A DNA stretch of 64,000 nucleotides, from contig NZ_PYOD01000022.1 in NCBI RefSeq assembly GCF_003026285.1, forward strand, positions 1 through 64,000, given 5' to 3'. The number at the start of each line of letters is the position of its first letter. The first letter of the stretch is position 1. Positions 1 through 8,267 of the stretch are shown one piece after another. Made by a program: the position numbers and the translations under genes. The stretch is from Photobacterium profundum. Its GTDB lineage: Bacteria; Pseudomonadota; Gammaproteobacteria; Enterobacterales; Vibrionaceae. A model generated the notes under the pieces. That model made no database searches. It had not been told where the DNA came from and saw only the letters and a program-made list of their open reading frames with translations.

Positions 1-113
1 TTGATAAATCTTTCGACTTAAAATTTCACGAGTGCCCACACAGATTGCATGGTCAAATTGTTAAAGAACATACTGACTAGGTTGCTGGCTAAGCGCCGTG
101 CTCCGTGTCAGTG
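1..113 (-). other. 5' leader of an rRNA operon (partial, runs off left edge)
   Basis: Read on the minus strand, this segment looks like the leader that precedes 16S rRNA in enteric and Vibrio rrn operons. The boxA antitermination element TGTTCTTTAACA lies at 59-70, followed by the conserved stretch around CACTCGTGAAA near 26-36. The 16S gene itself is outside the window. The assignment rests on recognition of the conserved boxA and flanks plus the stringent-type promoter just upstream. Confidence 0.85.
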
Positions 114-120
114 AGGTCGC

Positions 121-148
121 ATTATAGAGACTTCGATCACATTGGCAA
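121..148 (-). promoter_or_regulatory. rRNA operon promoter
   Basis: On the minus strand a -35 TTGCCA (143-148) is separated by 16 bases from a perfect -10 TATAAT (121-126). A GC-rich discriminator (GCGACCTC) follows, the kind seen at stringently controlled rRNA promoters. The AT-rich bases from about 150 to 200 could act as an UP element, which is inference. Confidence 0.8.
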
Positions 149-280
149 GGGGTATATTGAAATAAAACACTCATATTTGTTTAGATGTCTATTTATCGTT
201 CGAATGGTCAATTTATCGATGTAAATCGCACCATAACCTAGCTATTCTCTTATGTAATGGATTCAATAAAGGTAGCTCTT

Positions 281-829
281 ATGCACTTAGCACTACGATC
301 TTATAAGGGAATAACACCCATCCTTAATGAAAATGTTTATGTCGACAGCTCGGCAGTTCTCATAGGGGACATTGAATTAAACGCTGATGCCAGTATTTGG
401 CCTTTGGTGGCAGCAAGAGGCGATGTAAACCACATCAAAATTGGCGCAAGAAGTAATGTACAGGACGGGGCTGTTTTACATGTCACACGAAAAACACCCG
501 ATAATCCCACAGGTCACCCTTTAATTATTGGTGAGGATGTGACAATAGGGCACAAAGCAATGTTACATGGCTGCCATGTTGGTCATCGTGTATTAGTCGG
601 AATGGGTGCAATTCTATTAGATGGCGCCATTATAGAAGATGACGTCATTATTGGAGCGGGAAGTTTAGTACCACCAGGCAAAGTACTTAAAAGTGGTTTC
701 CTCTATATAGGTAGCCCTGTTAAACAAGCGCGCCCATTAACTGATAACGAACGCGCCTTTCTTCCAACGTCAGCTAATAACTATGTCAGGCTTAAAAATG
801 AGTACTTAGCTGAAAGTGAAAATCTTTAA
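281..829 (+). CDS. yrdA: Gamma-class carbonic anhydrase-like hexapeptide-repeat protein YrdA
   Basis: The protein is a left-handed beta-helix of the gamma carbonic anhydrase/YrdA/CaiE type. It shows repeated [LIV]-G-x4 hexapeptides and the family's metal-ligand histidines in the LHVT and IGHKAMLHGC segments. Family members bind zinc as trimers, but activity of YrdA itself is uncertain. An upstream ATG at 257 is in frame, but the ATG at 281 has an AAAGG ribosome site eight bases before it and gives 182 residues, matching the usual family length. It sits alone on the plus strand. Its stop (827-829) overlaps the stop of the convergent DUF1488 gene. Confidence 0.88.
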   Translation: MHLALRSYKGITPILNENVYVDSSAVLIGDIELNADASIWPLVAARGDVNHIKIGARSNVQDGAVLHVTRKTPDNPTGHPLIIGEDVTIGHKAMLHGCHVGHRVLVGMGAILLDGAIIEDDVIIGAGSLVPPGKVLKSGFLYIGSPVKQARPLTDNERAFLPTSANNYVRLKNEYLAESENL

Positions 830-1089
830 CCAATAAAGATACAACCTTCACTATCAAACTCTTCATCTTCTATTTGCTCTTCTGCCAGCTCCTCTAAATC
901 AAATCGATTGGCAGAGAAGGCAGCGAGGATCTCAGATTCAGTGACTAGTGGCTGTAAGGTATGTTGCTGCAGCCATTTAAGACTTACCCAACAAGTAGTC
1001 AACGCTCCACCTTGCTGGGCAGGGAAGTTGACGGCTTGCTTGTCACCATCCCAGCTTTGAAGGTCGGAAAATAAAATATTTTGATTCAT
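826..1089 (-). CDS. yrdB: DUF1488 (YrdB-like) small protein
   Basis: This is an 87-residue acidic protein of the DUF1488 family, which has no established function. Family-like features are an N-terminal hydrophobic and aromatic segment (LFSDLQSWD, then VNFPAQ), a central WVSLKWLQQH stretch, and a very acidic tail. The open frame extends upstream to 1197, but that part lies inside aroE. The ATG at 1089 sits 12 bases after an AGGAGT motif that overlaps the aroE stop, so it is the better start. It is the last gene of the aroE group, as in E. coli where yrdB follows aroE. Confidence 0.8.
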   Translation of the reverse strand: MNQNILFSDLQSWDGDKQAVNFPAQQGGALTTCWVSLKWLQQHTLQPLVTESEILAAFSANRFDLEELAEEQIEDEEFDSEGCIFIG

Positions 1090-1099
1090 CTCGTTCTCA

Positions 1100-1921
1100 T
1101 TACTCCTGAAGCATACGGCGTAACTCTCGCAATACCTGCTTGGCACCAGGGCGTAACCCTCGCCATAACATAAAGCTTTCTGCAGCTTGACCAACAAGCA
1201 TACCTAGCCCATCAACTACTTTTCCAGCACCTAAATCTCTAGCCCATAAATTGAACGCGGTAATTTGAGCGCTATAAACCATGTCATAACAAACCATATC
1301 ATGTTTGATCAGACTTTCTGGCAAGCCAGGCAACTGCCCACTTAATCCTGCAGAAGTTGAATTAATGATCACATCAAAATTCGGTTGATTCAGTGTATCG
1401 ATTGCAGCCGACGAAACAGAACCAAAAGACGCAAATAGTTCAGCCAGCTGCTGTGCTTTAGATAATGTGCGATTAGTTATTACTAACTCGGCAGGATTTT
1501 GAGCAAGCAAAGGTAAAATAACACCACGTGCAGCTCCACCAGCTCCAACTAGCAAAATACGCTTACCAGCCAATTCAACTTGATTGAGTAATAAATCTTG
1601 AACTAGACCTTCACCATCAGTGTTATCTCCTAAGATACCACCGTCATCTAGCTTCTTGAGCGTGTTGACAGCACCGGCTAATTTAGCGCGTTCGGAAAGT
1701 TGAGTCGCATATTGATATGCGTCCTCTTTGAAAGGTGCCGTGATATTGCAGCCTCGCCCTCCCGCAGAGAAAAAGTTATCCGCAGCAGATTTAAAACCAT
1801 CAGCTGGTGCTAGCTCTGCCGTGTATTCCATCTTTTGCGATGTCTGACGGGCAAATAATGTATGAATGAAAGGTGATTTACTTTGTGCTATAGGGTTGCC
1901 AAAAACAACGTACTTATCCAT
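1100..1921 (-). CDS. aroE: Shikimate dehydrogenase (NADP+)
   Basis: AroE reduces 3-dehydroshikimate to shikimate with NADPH, the fourth step of the shikimate pathway to aromatic amino acids. The substrate-binding N-terminal half carries NPIAQSKSP and the NITAPFK motif with the catalytic lysine. The partner aspartate lies in GDNTDGEG. A Rossmann nucleotide-binding loop (VGAGGAARG) followed by NRT is visible near the middle. I chose the ATG at 1921 (MDKYVVFG) over the in-frame codon at 1951. It gives 273 residues, matching E. coli AroE, and the ten extra residues do not look conserved. It is cotranscribed with the DUF1488 gene. Confidence 0.96.
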   Translation of the reverse strand: MDKYVVFGNPIAQSKSPFIHTLFARQTSQKMEYTAELAPADGFKSAADNFFSAGGRGCNITAPFKEDAYQYATQLSERAKLAGAVNTLKKLDDGGILGDNTDGEGLVQDLLLNQVELAGKRILLVGAGGAARGVILPLLAQNPAELVITNRTLSKAQQLAELFASFGSVSSAAIDTLNQPNFDVIINSTSAGLSGQLPGLPESLIKHDMVCYDMVYSAQITAFNLWARDLGAGKVVDGLGMLVGQAAESFMLWRGLRPGAKQVLRELRRMLQE

Positions 1922-2011
1922 GTGCTCGTAATCCAAAAAACTTGAAGTCAATTAAGGGCCGATAAATCGACCCTATCACTGCATTAAATGAAGCTCAAAC
2001 AGTTCGTACTG

Positions 2012-2917
2012 CTACCATTCTCGCGGCTGAAGGTAGTTTTCATACAAATCAGCTTCCGCTGATCCGGCCTTAGGCTCATAACAGTATTCCCAGCGAGCAA
2101 GCGGTGGCATTGACATTAAGATTGACTCGGTACGACCACCGCTTTGCAATCCAAACAGCGTGCCTCGGTCATACACCAAGTTAAATTCAACATAGCGCCC
2201 TCGACGATATAGCTGAAATTCACGTTCTCTCTCACCATAAGGGATATCTTGGCGACGTTGAACAATAGGCAAGTACCCGTCAATAAAGCCGTTACCAACC
2301 GCTTGTGTATAAGCAAAGCTTTGTTCAAAGCCCCACTCATTCAAATCATCGAAAAACAAACCACCGACACCGCGCGTTTCATTACGGTGAGGTAAGAAAA
2401 AGTATTTATCACACCATGCTTTATGCTGGTCATAAATATCATCACCAAATGGGGCACATAAATGCTTAGCTGTGTTATGCCAATGCTGACAATCTTCTTC
2501 AAAAGGATAAAAAGGGGTTAAGTCAAAACCACCACCAAACCACCATACTGGTGCTTCACCTTCTTTTTCAGCAATAAAGAAACGTACATTGGCATGAGAT
2601 GTCGGGATATAGGGACTATTAGGATGGATAACTAATGACACGCCCATCGCTTCAAAACTACGACCTGCGAGTTCAGGACGGTGAGCAGTAGCAGAAGCTG
2701 GCATTTTAGTACCAAAAACATGGGAGAAATTAACGCCAGCTTGCTCAAACACACTTCCTTGACGAAGAACACGGCTACGGCCACCGCCACCTTGTTCACG
2801 TTGCCATTCATCTTGTTCAAATACTGCCCCCTTGTCTTGGTTTTCCAAGCTTTGGCATATTTGATCTTGAAGCGACAATAAAAAAGCTTTCACTGCGTGT
2901 TTATCAACATGTTCCAT
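2012..2917 (-). CDS. hemF: Oxygen-dependent coproporphyrinogen III oxidase
   Basis: HemF oxidatively decarboxylates two propionates of coproporphyrinogen III to vinyl groups, giving protoporphyrinogen IX in aerobic haem synthesis. The 301-residue protein is full length. It has the glycine- and arginine-rich GGGGRSRVL segment near residue 45, the FGGGFDLTPFYPFEED core, and the HRNETRGVGGLFFDDL motif. The C-terminal YVEFNLVYDRGTLFGLQSGGR signature is also present, written here in part of its length. An AAGGAT ribosome site precedes the ATG by six bases. Unlike in E. coli, it lies between aroE and tsaC. Confidence 0.97.
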   Translation of the reverse strand: MEHVDKHAVKAFLLSLQDQICQSLENQDKGAVFEQDEWQREQGGGGRSRVLRQGSVFEQAGVNFSHVFGTKMPASATAHRPELAGRSFEAMGVSLVIHPNSPYIPTSHANVRFFIAEKEGEAPVWWFGGGFDLTPFYPFEEDCQHWHNTAKHLCAPFGDDIYDQHKAWCDKYFFLPHRNETRGVGGLFFDDLNEWGFEQSFAYTQAVGNGFIDGYLPIVQRRQDIPYGEREREFQLYRRGRYVEFNLVYDRGTLFGLQSGGRTESILMSMPPLARWEYCYEPKAGSAEADLYENYLQPREW

Positions 2918-2942
2918 TATTTATCCTTGTTCTAGCTAACCA

Positions 2943-3503
2943 CTAACCCTGACGCAGTACAGTATCACTAAATGCATCTCGAATTTCTGTTGGGTTTTCA
3001 CGTCCACCAGTCTCACCTTCTAAAATAGCACTTAAGTGCTCACCTAACTGACTATGTACTTCAGCCACAGTCTTACACGGTGGTAAGCCTGTTAAATTCG
3101 CACTGGTGGAGGTGATAGGTTTACCAAACTGATGACAAAGCTTTTGCACTAAAGGGTGATCACTCACTCGAACTGCGATGGATGTAAATTTACCCGTCAG
3201 AAGAGGGGAAACACCTTTCTTCACAGGCATCACCCAGGTAACAGGCCCAGGCCAGGTCGAAAATATTTTCTGCTTTTGTAAATCACTAAGCTGGGTATCA
3301 TCAATATACGGCTGTAGTTGTTGATAATTTGCCGCAATCAAAATCAAACCTTTCTCGATCGGACGCTGTTTTAAAGCAAGTAGCTTTTCGATAGCTTGTG
3401 AATGATCAGGATCGCACCCAACACCAAATACACCCTCTGTCGGGTAAGCAATGACCTCTCCGCTTTGTAACGCAGATACAACTTGCTGCAAGTTGTCCAT
3501 ATC
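2943..3503 (-). CDS. tsaC: L-threonylcarbamoyladenylate synthase TsaC
   Basis: TsaC (YrdC/RimN family) makes threonylcarbamoyl-AMP from threonine, bicarbonate and ATP, the first step of t6A37 modification of ANN-decoding tRNAs. Family motifs include VIAYPTEGVFGVGCDPD near the N terminus, the KQRP basic loop (LALKQRPIEKGLIL) and the ITSTSANLTG segment. The frame opens at 3521, but the ATG at 3503 has a GAGG site five bases upstream and begins like E. coli TsaC (MxNLQ). This gives 186 residues. It is followed closely by hemF on the same strand and is separated from purE by a terminator. Confidence 0.93.
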   Translation of the reverse strand, partial: DMDNLQQVVSALQSGEVIAYPTEGVFGVGCDPDHSQAIEKLLALKQRPIEKGLILIAANYQQLQPYIDDTQLSDLQKQKIFSTWPGPVTWVMPVKKGVSPLLTGKFTSIAVRVSDHPLVQKLCHQFGKPITSTSANLTGLPPCKTVAEVHSQLGEHLSAILEGETGGRENPTEIRDAFSDTVLRQG

Positions 3504-3533
3504 GACCTCGTAAATAACCATATTAAATGCAAT

Positions 3534-3561
3534 AAAAAAGGCGCTCTAAAGAGAGCGCCTC
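3534..3561 (-). terminator. Rho-independent terminator after purE
   Basis: The stem GGCGCTCT (3540-3547) pairs with AGAGCGCC (3552-3559) around an AAAG loop. On the minus strand it is followed by a run of six Ts, so it ends purE transcription before tsaC. Confidence 0.85.
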
Positions 3562-3581
3562 TTAAATTCAATGGCTATTAT

Positions 3582-4088
3582 TTAGCCCTTTAGACGCTCT
3601 TGTAAAGCAGCATCTTTCGCAATAACTGCTTCAGCGTTCTTTTGACGATCAGCTTTTACTGCTAATGCTAGCTCTTTGTCGCCAGTCGCTAGAATTTGAG
3701 CCGCTAAGTAACCAGCATTTTTTGCACCAGCACTGCCAATTGCAACAGTAGCAACAGGCACACCACCAGGCATCATTGCTGTTGAAAGCAATGCATCCAT
3801 ACCTTGTAGAGGGCCGGCATCAATTGGCACACCGATAACAGGTAATGTTGTAATACCTGCAACAGCACCAGCTAAGTGAGCAGCTAAGCCTGCGGCACAA
3901 ATAAATACGCCACAACCACGCGCTTCAGCATCAGTCACATAGCTATGCGTTGCTACTGGTGTACGGTGAGCAGAAGTAACTTTCACTTCAGTAGTAATTT
4001 CAAAAGATTTTAAAACATCAAGCGTTGCCTGCATTACTGGCAAATCTGAATCTGAGCCCATCAAAACAGCTACAAATGGCTTAGTCAT
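3582..4088 (-). CDS. purE: N5-carboxyaminoimidazole ribonucleotide mutase PurE
   Basis: PurE class I moves the carboxyl group of N5-CAIR to give CAIR in de novo purine synthesis. Recognisable parts are the N-terminal MGSDSDLP nucleotide-binding loop, the VTSAHRTP motif with the catalytic histidine, and the GLAAHLAG and PGGVPVATVAIG segments. The start at 4088 (MTKPFVAV) lies five bases after AAGGAAAG-ATG and gives 168 residues. An ATG immediately before it (4091) is also possible. purK, which usually sits beside purE, is not adjacent here: the next gene upstream is yrdD. Confidence 0.95.
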   Translation of the reverse strand: MTKPFVAVLMGSDSDLPVMQATLDVLKSFEITTEVKVTSAHRTPVATHSYVTDAEARGCGVFICAAGLAAHLAGAVAGITTLPVIGVPIDAGPLQGMDALLSTAMMPGGVPVATVAIGSAGAKNAGYLAAQILATGDKELALAVKADRQKNAEAVIAKDAALQERLKG

Positions 4089-4166
4089 CATCTTTCCTTC
4101 CATATTTAAGTGACGTAATCGTTTGCGTCAGTATTATAAAGGAAATTTTGAATAGATCGATAGCGA

Positions 4167-4724
4167 TTATTGTTGAATGTGGTGACACTTCTTATCTGCA
4201 CATTGCAACTTGATGCCAGTTGCAAAACTTTTCTCTATTAATAAAGGAAAACCACAAGTTTCACATTGCTGTGCGACAGGCTTATTGTTTACAGCAAAAC
4301 GACATGCTGGATATTGGTCGCAAGCAAAGAATGCTTTGCCATAACGAGACTTTCGTTGAACGAGGTGCCCTTTGTGACAATCTGGACACAAAATTTGAGT
4401 ATCGTCCGCTTTTTTCTCTAAGGGCTCAATATGCTGGCAATCAGGAAAACTCGCACAACCGATAAACATCCCAAAGCGACCTTGTCGTAAAACCAGTTCA
4501 CTATCGCAAATAGGACATGGCTTACCAAGGTGCTTCACTATGTGCCCGTCGTTCTGATTAAGTGGACGAATAAAGTCACACTCAGGGTAATTTGAACACC
4601 CAAGAAAAGGACCGCGCTTGCCATAACGCGTTTGTAATTGACCACCACAGGTCGGGCAGGGTTCTTCTTGCTCTAACGCATGCTCATGGGCATCAAATAA
4701 CTGGTCGTGAACTTTGCCGGCCAT
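4167..4724 (-). CDS. yrdD: Topoisomerase I C-terminal-type zinc-finger protein YrdD
   Basis: The 185-residue protein consists of four tandem four-cysteine zinc-ribbon modules like those at the C terminus of DNA topoisomerase I. The modules begin at CPTCGGQ (about residue 23), CPICDSE (70), CPDCHKG (114) and CETCGFP (154). The first three end with the typical GC.NYPEC, GCASFPDC and ACDQYPAC pairs. It has no topoisomerase catalytic domain, so a nucleic-acid-binding role is inferred from the fold only. It lies 36 bases downstream of smg on the same strand, as in E. coli. Confidence 0.88.
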   Translation of the reverse strand: MAGKVHDQLFDAHEHALEQEEPCPTCGGQLQTRYGKRGPFLGCSNYPECDFIRPLNQNDGHIVKHLGKPCPICDSELVLRQGRFGMFIGCASFPDCQHIEPLEKKADDTQILCPDCHKGHLVQRKSRYGKAFFACDQYPACRFAVNNKPVAQQCETCGFPLLIEKSFATGIKLQCADKKCHHIQQ

Positions 4725-4760
4725 ACTACATATTACTCGCTAGGGCAGGGTTATCGATAA

Positions 4761-5234
4761 TTAGTGAATGTATCCATCTTCTGCTCCGTAAAGCAGTTCT
4801 TCCATCTGAGTGTAAGCATTTTCATTACCAGGTGCGTTAAAGAGCACCATTAAAATAATCCACTTCAAATCATCTAATACAAAGTCGCTTGTTTCTAGTT
4901 CCATCACACGATCAATAACCATCTCACGCGTATCGGCACTTAATACATGAATTTGCTCTAAATAGGTCAAAAATCCGCGACATGTTACATCCATTCGAGC
5001 CATCTCTTGTGGAATATAAACACGAATAGACGTTATCGCACTATTATTCATGTACGGTATGGTTTCTGTTTCTTGCAGAGCAGCAAGCTTTTCAAGCCAG
5101 TTTAATGCCTTGTAGATATCATCTTGATGAAATCCGGCACGACTAAGCTCATCTGAAAGTTCATCCTGATCAACCAATAGCTCCACGTCGCTTTGGATAT
5201 AGGTTTCAAACAGGTACATAAGAATATCCATCAT
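4761..5234 (-). CDS. smg: Smg family protein (DUF494)
   Basis: This is a 157-residue protein, exactly the length of E. coli Smg, with the characteristic beginning DILMYLFETYIQSD and the DDLKWIILMVLFN segment near the C terminus. The family has no firmly established biochemical role. The gene follows dprA by only two bases and is preceded by a strong AGGAGGGG ribosome site. That fits translation coupled to dprA. Confidence 0.92.
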   Translation of the reverse strand: MMDILMYLFETYIQSDVELLVDQDELSDELSRAGFHQDDIYKALNWLEKLAALQETETIPYMNNSAITSIRVYIPQEMARMDVTCRGFLTYLEQIHVLSADTREMVIDRVMELETSDFVLDDLKWIILMVLFNAPGNENAYTQMEELLYGAEDGYIH

Positions 5235-5236
5235 GA

Positions 5237-6334
5237 CTAGCCCCTCCTCGTTCTGATATAACCACCGGGCACTGTACTCACAACGCCTTGCAATTCTAAA
5301 TCTAGTAATTGCATCATAACTTCATGTATGGGCAGTTTACAGCGTTCAGCAACCACATCAACGGGTATTGCTTCTTTGCCTACGGTAGCCAACACGGCTG
5401 AAAATGGCAATTCTTCATTTTCAGGTTGTGGCAACGACAAGTTCATTTGGCTATTTATTGCGCATTCCGTCAGCGCACCTACCTCTTCAAATATATCGAC
5501 CGGACTTTCTACCAGTTTAGCACCAGATTTTATCAAGGCATTACAACCTCGACTGCCAGGATTATGAATCGAACCGGGTAAGGCAAAAACATCTCGTCCT
5601 TGATCTAAAGCATAGCGTGCCGTAATTAATGAGCCACTTCGCTCTGCAGCCTCTATAACAAGAACACCAACCGACAGCCCGCTGATCACTCTATTACGAC
5701 GAGGGAAATTTTGTGGCCGCGGTTTTTCATCGGGCCAAAACTCAGAAACCAGAGCACCTTGCTCGATAATTTGACTGGCAAGGGTTCGATGACTCGCAGG
5801 ATAAATATGATTAAGTCCTGAACCTAATACTGCAATTGTCGCACCACCATTTTTTAATGCACCATAATGCGCTTGACCATCGATGCCTAATGCTAAGCCA
5901 CTGGTAACAACATAATTAGCGGCAACCAATGCCGCAGAGAAATCATACGCCGCCTCACGCCCATCAAGACTGGCAGAACGGCTGCCAATAACGGCCAGTT
6001 GGGGTTCACGTAACCAACGATCTTCACCACGAACAAACAGCAAAGGCGGGGCAGATGCTATTTCTTTTAATAAAGCAGGGTAAAAAGGAGAGTCTAAGGT
6101 AAGAATGGTGTGATTATTTTGCTCTGCCCATATAAGTGCATGATCAATACGTTGCCGTTTGGGGTTATGCAATGCTGCAACTTGCGCTGATGATAAACCA
6201 ATGGCACGAAGTTGCTCGGCGGGCATTTCGATTAATTCTATCGGCGTCGCATATTGCAATAATTTGCTAATTCTACAACCACCTAAATATGGGACCGCAG
6301 CTAGAATTAGCCAACTTTCTAATGTTGTCATCAT
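5237..6334 (-). CDS. dprA: DNA-processing protein DprA (Smf)
   Basis: DprA binds incoming single-stranded DNA during natural transformation and loads RecA on it. The 365-residue protein has an N-terminal helical region, then the Rossmann-like DprA core. Core motifs are LAVIGSRSAS (about residues 112-121), VTSGLALGIDGQAHYGAL, AVLGSGLNHIYPASH, SEFWPDEKP, NFPRRNRVISGL and GSLITARYALDQGR. The C-terminal 70 residues look like the winged-helix domain common in proteobacterial DprA. The start overlaps the stop of the LysM gene by four bases (ATGA), so the two are translationally coupled. Transformation genes of this kind are typical of Vibrionaceae. Confidence 0.96.
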   Translation of the reverse strand: MMTTLESWLILAAVPYLGGCRISKLLQYATPIELIEMPAEQLRAIGLSSAQVAALHNPKRQRIDHALIWAEQNNHTILTLDSPFYPALLKEIASAPPLLFVRGEDRWLREPQLAVIGSRSASLDGREAAYDFSAALVAANYVVTSGLALGIDGQAHYGALKNGGATIAVLGSGLNHIYPASHRTLASQIIEQGALVSEFWPDEKPRPQNFPRRNRVISGLSVGVLVIEAAERSGSLITARYALDQGRDVFALPGSIHNPGSRGCNALIKSGAKLVESPVDIFEEVGALTECAINSQMNLSLPQPENEELPFSAVLATVGKEAIPVDVVAERCKLPIHEVMMQLLDLELQGVVSTVPGGYIRTRRG

Positions 6335-7389
6335 TCAACTAAATATGGAGGTAACGCAAGCACACCAGCACGAAAGGGCTCTAGGCTACGTGTTACGACT
6401 GCTAAGCTAAAATACTCATATGGGCGGATAACCATTACTTCGCCAATATGCAGATTACTGAGTTGTCGTTTTGCCGATAACCAATTTTGTTTTTTTTTAT
6501 ACGCATAATTACCTTTATCTCCTGTTACTTTCGCGCCAGGTCTAAATAGCTGTAATACATTGCCTGCCGCGAGGTTATCTAAATGACCACGATCAAGTAC
6601 AACAACTTGAGATGTCGCTATATACTCATGTCCTTCTAAGTGCCCTAACACACTGGCTTGAATCTCGGCAGGTGCTGTTGATGGTGAAAAGTTCATATCA
6701 ACAGCTGCACTATCTAATGGTGCAGGCAACAAAATATCGTTCTGACTGATCTCTTGACGAAAAGATTCCACCATCATCAAACTCATATTCTCTTGTATTT
6801 CTGACGTTCTCAGCTTAGCAATCTCTTTGAGTGACACGACTTTCGCTTTGGTCTCATCGTTACGGGTAAAATCAGTTTCAACACGATATACCCACCACTC
6901 AGTGCCTAACAATAACTCGGTATCGACCCATATCCTGTCACCAGGTGACATGTATCCCTTCTTATCACTTGCCCCCAAAACCCGAGGAAGTTGAGCTGCG
7001 CTTTTGGTTGTGATCAATTTATTTTCAGCTAAATAAGGAAAGAGTAATGTTTCTTGTAGCGTGGTAATAGCAGAGTGCTTAATCCGGATCTGAGGTGATA
7101 GCACAACGGTCTTTTTTAACTGTAATTGCGGACGACCATTTATCCATACCAGATGTAATTTATCACCAGGATAGATTAAGTGAGGGTTTTGAATATAATC
7201 GTTCGCCTGCCAAAGTTGAGACCACAACCAAGGATTATCAAGAAAGTAGGCAGAGATATCCCATAGCGTATCGCCTTTTTTAACAATATAAATTTCAGGA
7301 ATATTTTTATTAACAATAGGTAACTCAGCGTTTGCCCAACGAACTGGTAATGCAGATATCAGAATAAACAATAAGACGCCCAGCCTCAT
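6331..7389 (-). CDS. LysM-domain periplasmic/envelope protein
   Basis: The 352-residue protein begins with a likely signal peptide of about 20 residues (hydrophobic LLFILISALPVRW, then ANA). A LysM peptidoglycan-binding module follows (IYIVKKGDTLWDISAYFL, ending in NPHLIYPGDKLHLVW; about residues 33-82). The remaining C-terminal 270 residues carry no motif I recognise. A LysM protein just upstream of dprA is a conserved arrangement in Vibrionaceae. A role at the cell wall is inferred from the LysM domain. It overlaps dprA by four bases. Confidence 0.88.
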   Translation of the reverse strand: MRLGVLLFILISALPVRWANAELPIVNKNIPEIYIVKKGDTLWDISAYFLDNPWLWSQLWQANDYIQNPHLIYPGDKLHLVWINGRPQLQLKKTVVLSPQIRIKHSAITTLQETLLFPYLAENKLITTKSAAQLPRVLGASDKKGYMSPGDRIWVDTELLLGTEWWVYRVETDFTRNDETKAKVVSLKEIAKLRTSEIQENMSLMMVESFRQEISQNDILLPAPLDSAAVDMNFSPSTAPAEIQASVLGHLEGHEYIATSQVVVLDRGHLDNLAAGNVLQLFRPGAKVTGDKGNYAYKKKQNWLSAKRQLSNLHIGEVMVIRPYEYFSLAVVTRSLEPFRAGVLALPPYLVE

Positions 7390-7741
7390 GTTGTGCCTTC
7401 CTTGTCGATGATTACAGAATCATATTAATACAAGAAGCAACGGTGGCATTCGTTTTAAAAGATGTCCAAAGCAACCTAATCAGGAGGGAGCGGTTTTAGG
7501 CACAGTTCAACTTTTATTCGTTCGTATACATCAGATACCGAGCAAGTTTGCTGACTGCCTCCAATCTACGGCATTACATTGTGTTCATTCTATTCACCAA
7601 TAATGCAAAGAATCGTTGCCACCTATCGTTATCGCTTACAATGTTATGCAGCCAATGCTGTTATTTGATCTTTAAAATGACTAGAATTAGAACAAGTAAG
7701 TAATTTTCATTTTCAACACAGTTTAATTTTTTCGAGTATCT
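7390..7741. other. Divergent intergenic region between the lysM-dprA and def-fmt operons
   Basis: This 352-base gap must hold the promoters for both divergent operons. On the plus strand a TTGCCA (7616-7621) and TACAAT (7637-7642) pair with a short 15-base spacer is a weak candidate for the def promoter. I see no convincing RNA gene, repeat or open frame. Confidence 0.4.
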
Positions 7742-8251
7742 ATGTCTCTATTGCAAGTATTAACATTCCCTGATGAACGCCTGCGTACTATTGCTAAGCC
7801 AGTTGAAGCAATAACACCAGAAATCCAGAACATCGTCGATGACATGCTAGAAACCATGTACGACGAAGAAGGTATCGGTTTAGCCGCAACCCAAGTTGAT
7901 ATTCATCAACGTATTGTGGTGATCGATATTTCTGAAGAGCGTGACCAACCAATGGTACTGATCAACCCAGAAATCACAGATAAACGTGGTGAAGATGGGA
8001 TTGAAGAAGGCTGCCTATCGGTACCAGGCTCTCGAGCATTGGTTCCTCGTGCGGCAGAAGTTTCTGTTAAAGCACTTGATCGTGATGGTAACCCGTTCTC
8101 ATTCGAAGCCGATGATCTGCTTGCAATCTGTGTACAGCACGAACTTGATCACTTAGCTGGCAAGTTGTTTGTTGATTACCTGTCGCCTTTAAAACGTCAG
8201 CGTATTAAACAGAAACTAGAGAAAATGAAGCGTTTTAACGACAAAGACTAA
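7742..8251 (+). CDS. def: Peptide deformylase
   Basis: Def removes the formyl group from the N-terminal methionine of new proteins, using a bound metal (usually Fe2+). All three family motifs are present: GIGLAATQVD (motif 1), EEGCLSVPG with the metal-ligand cysteine (motif 2) and QHELDHLAG with the two metal-ligand histidines and catalytic glutamate (motif 3). The 169-residue length is normal. It is followed after 16 bases by fmt, the enzyme that adds the formyl group, forming the classic def-fmt operon. Confidence 0.98.
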   Translation: MSLLQVLTFPDERLRTIAKPVEAITPEIQNIVDDMLETMYDEEGIGLAATQVDIHQRIVVIDISEERDQPMVLINPEITDKRGEDGIEEGCLSVPGSRALVPRAAEVSVKALDRDGNPFSFEADDLLAICVQHELDHLAGKLFVDYLSPLKRQRIKQKLEKMKRFNDKD

Positions 8252-8267
8252 TTAATCCGAGGTTACC

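Noticed and set aside
2681..2881. Plus-strand open frame opposite hemF
   Set aside because: It lies wholly inside the well-supported hemF gene on the other strand and has no ribosome site or recognisable protein.
4220..4840. Plus-strand open frames opposite yrdD and smg
   Set aside because: They are antisense shadows of conserved genes, with no motifs.
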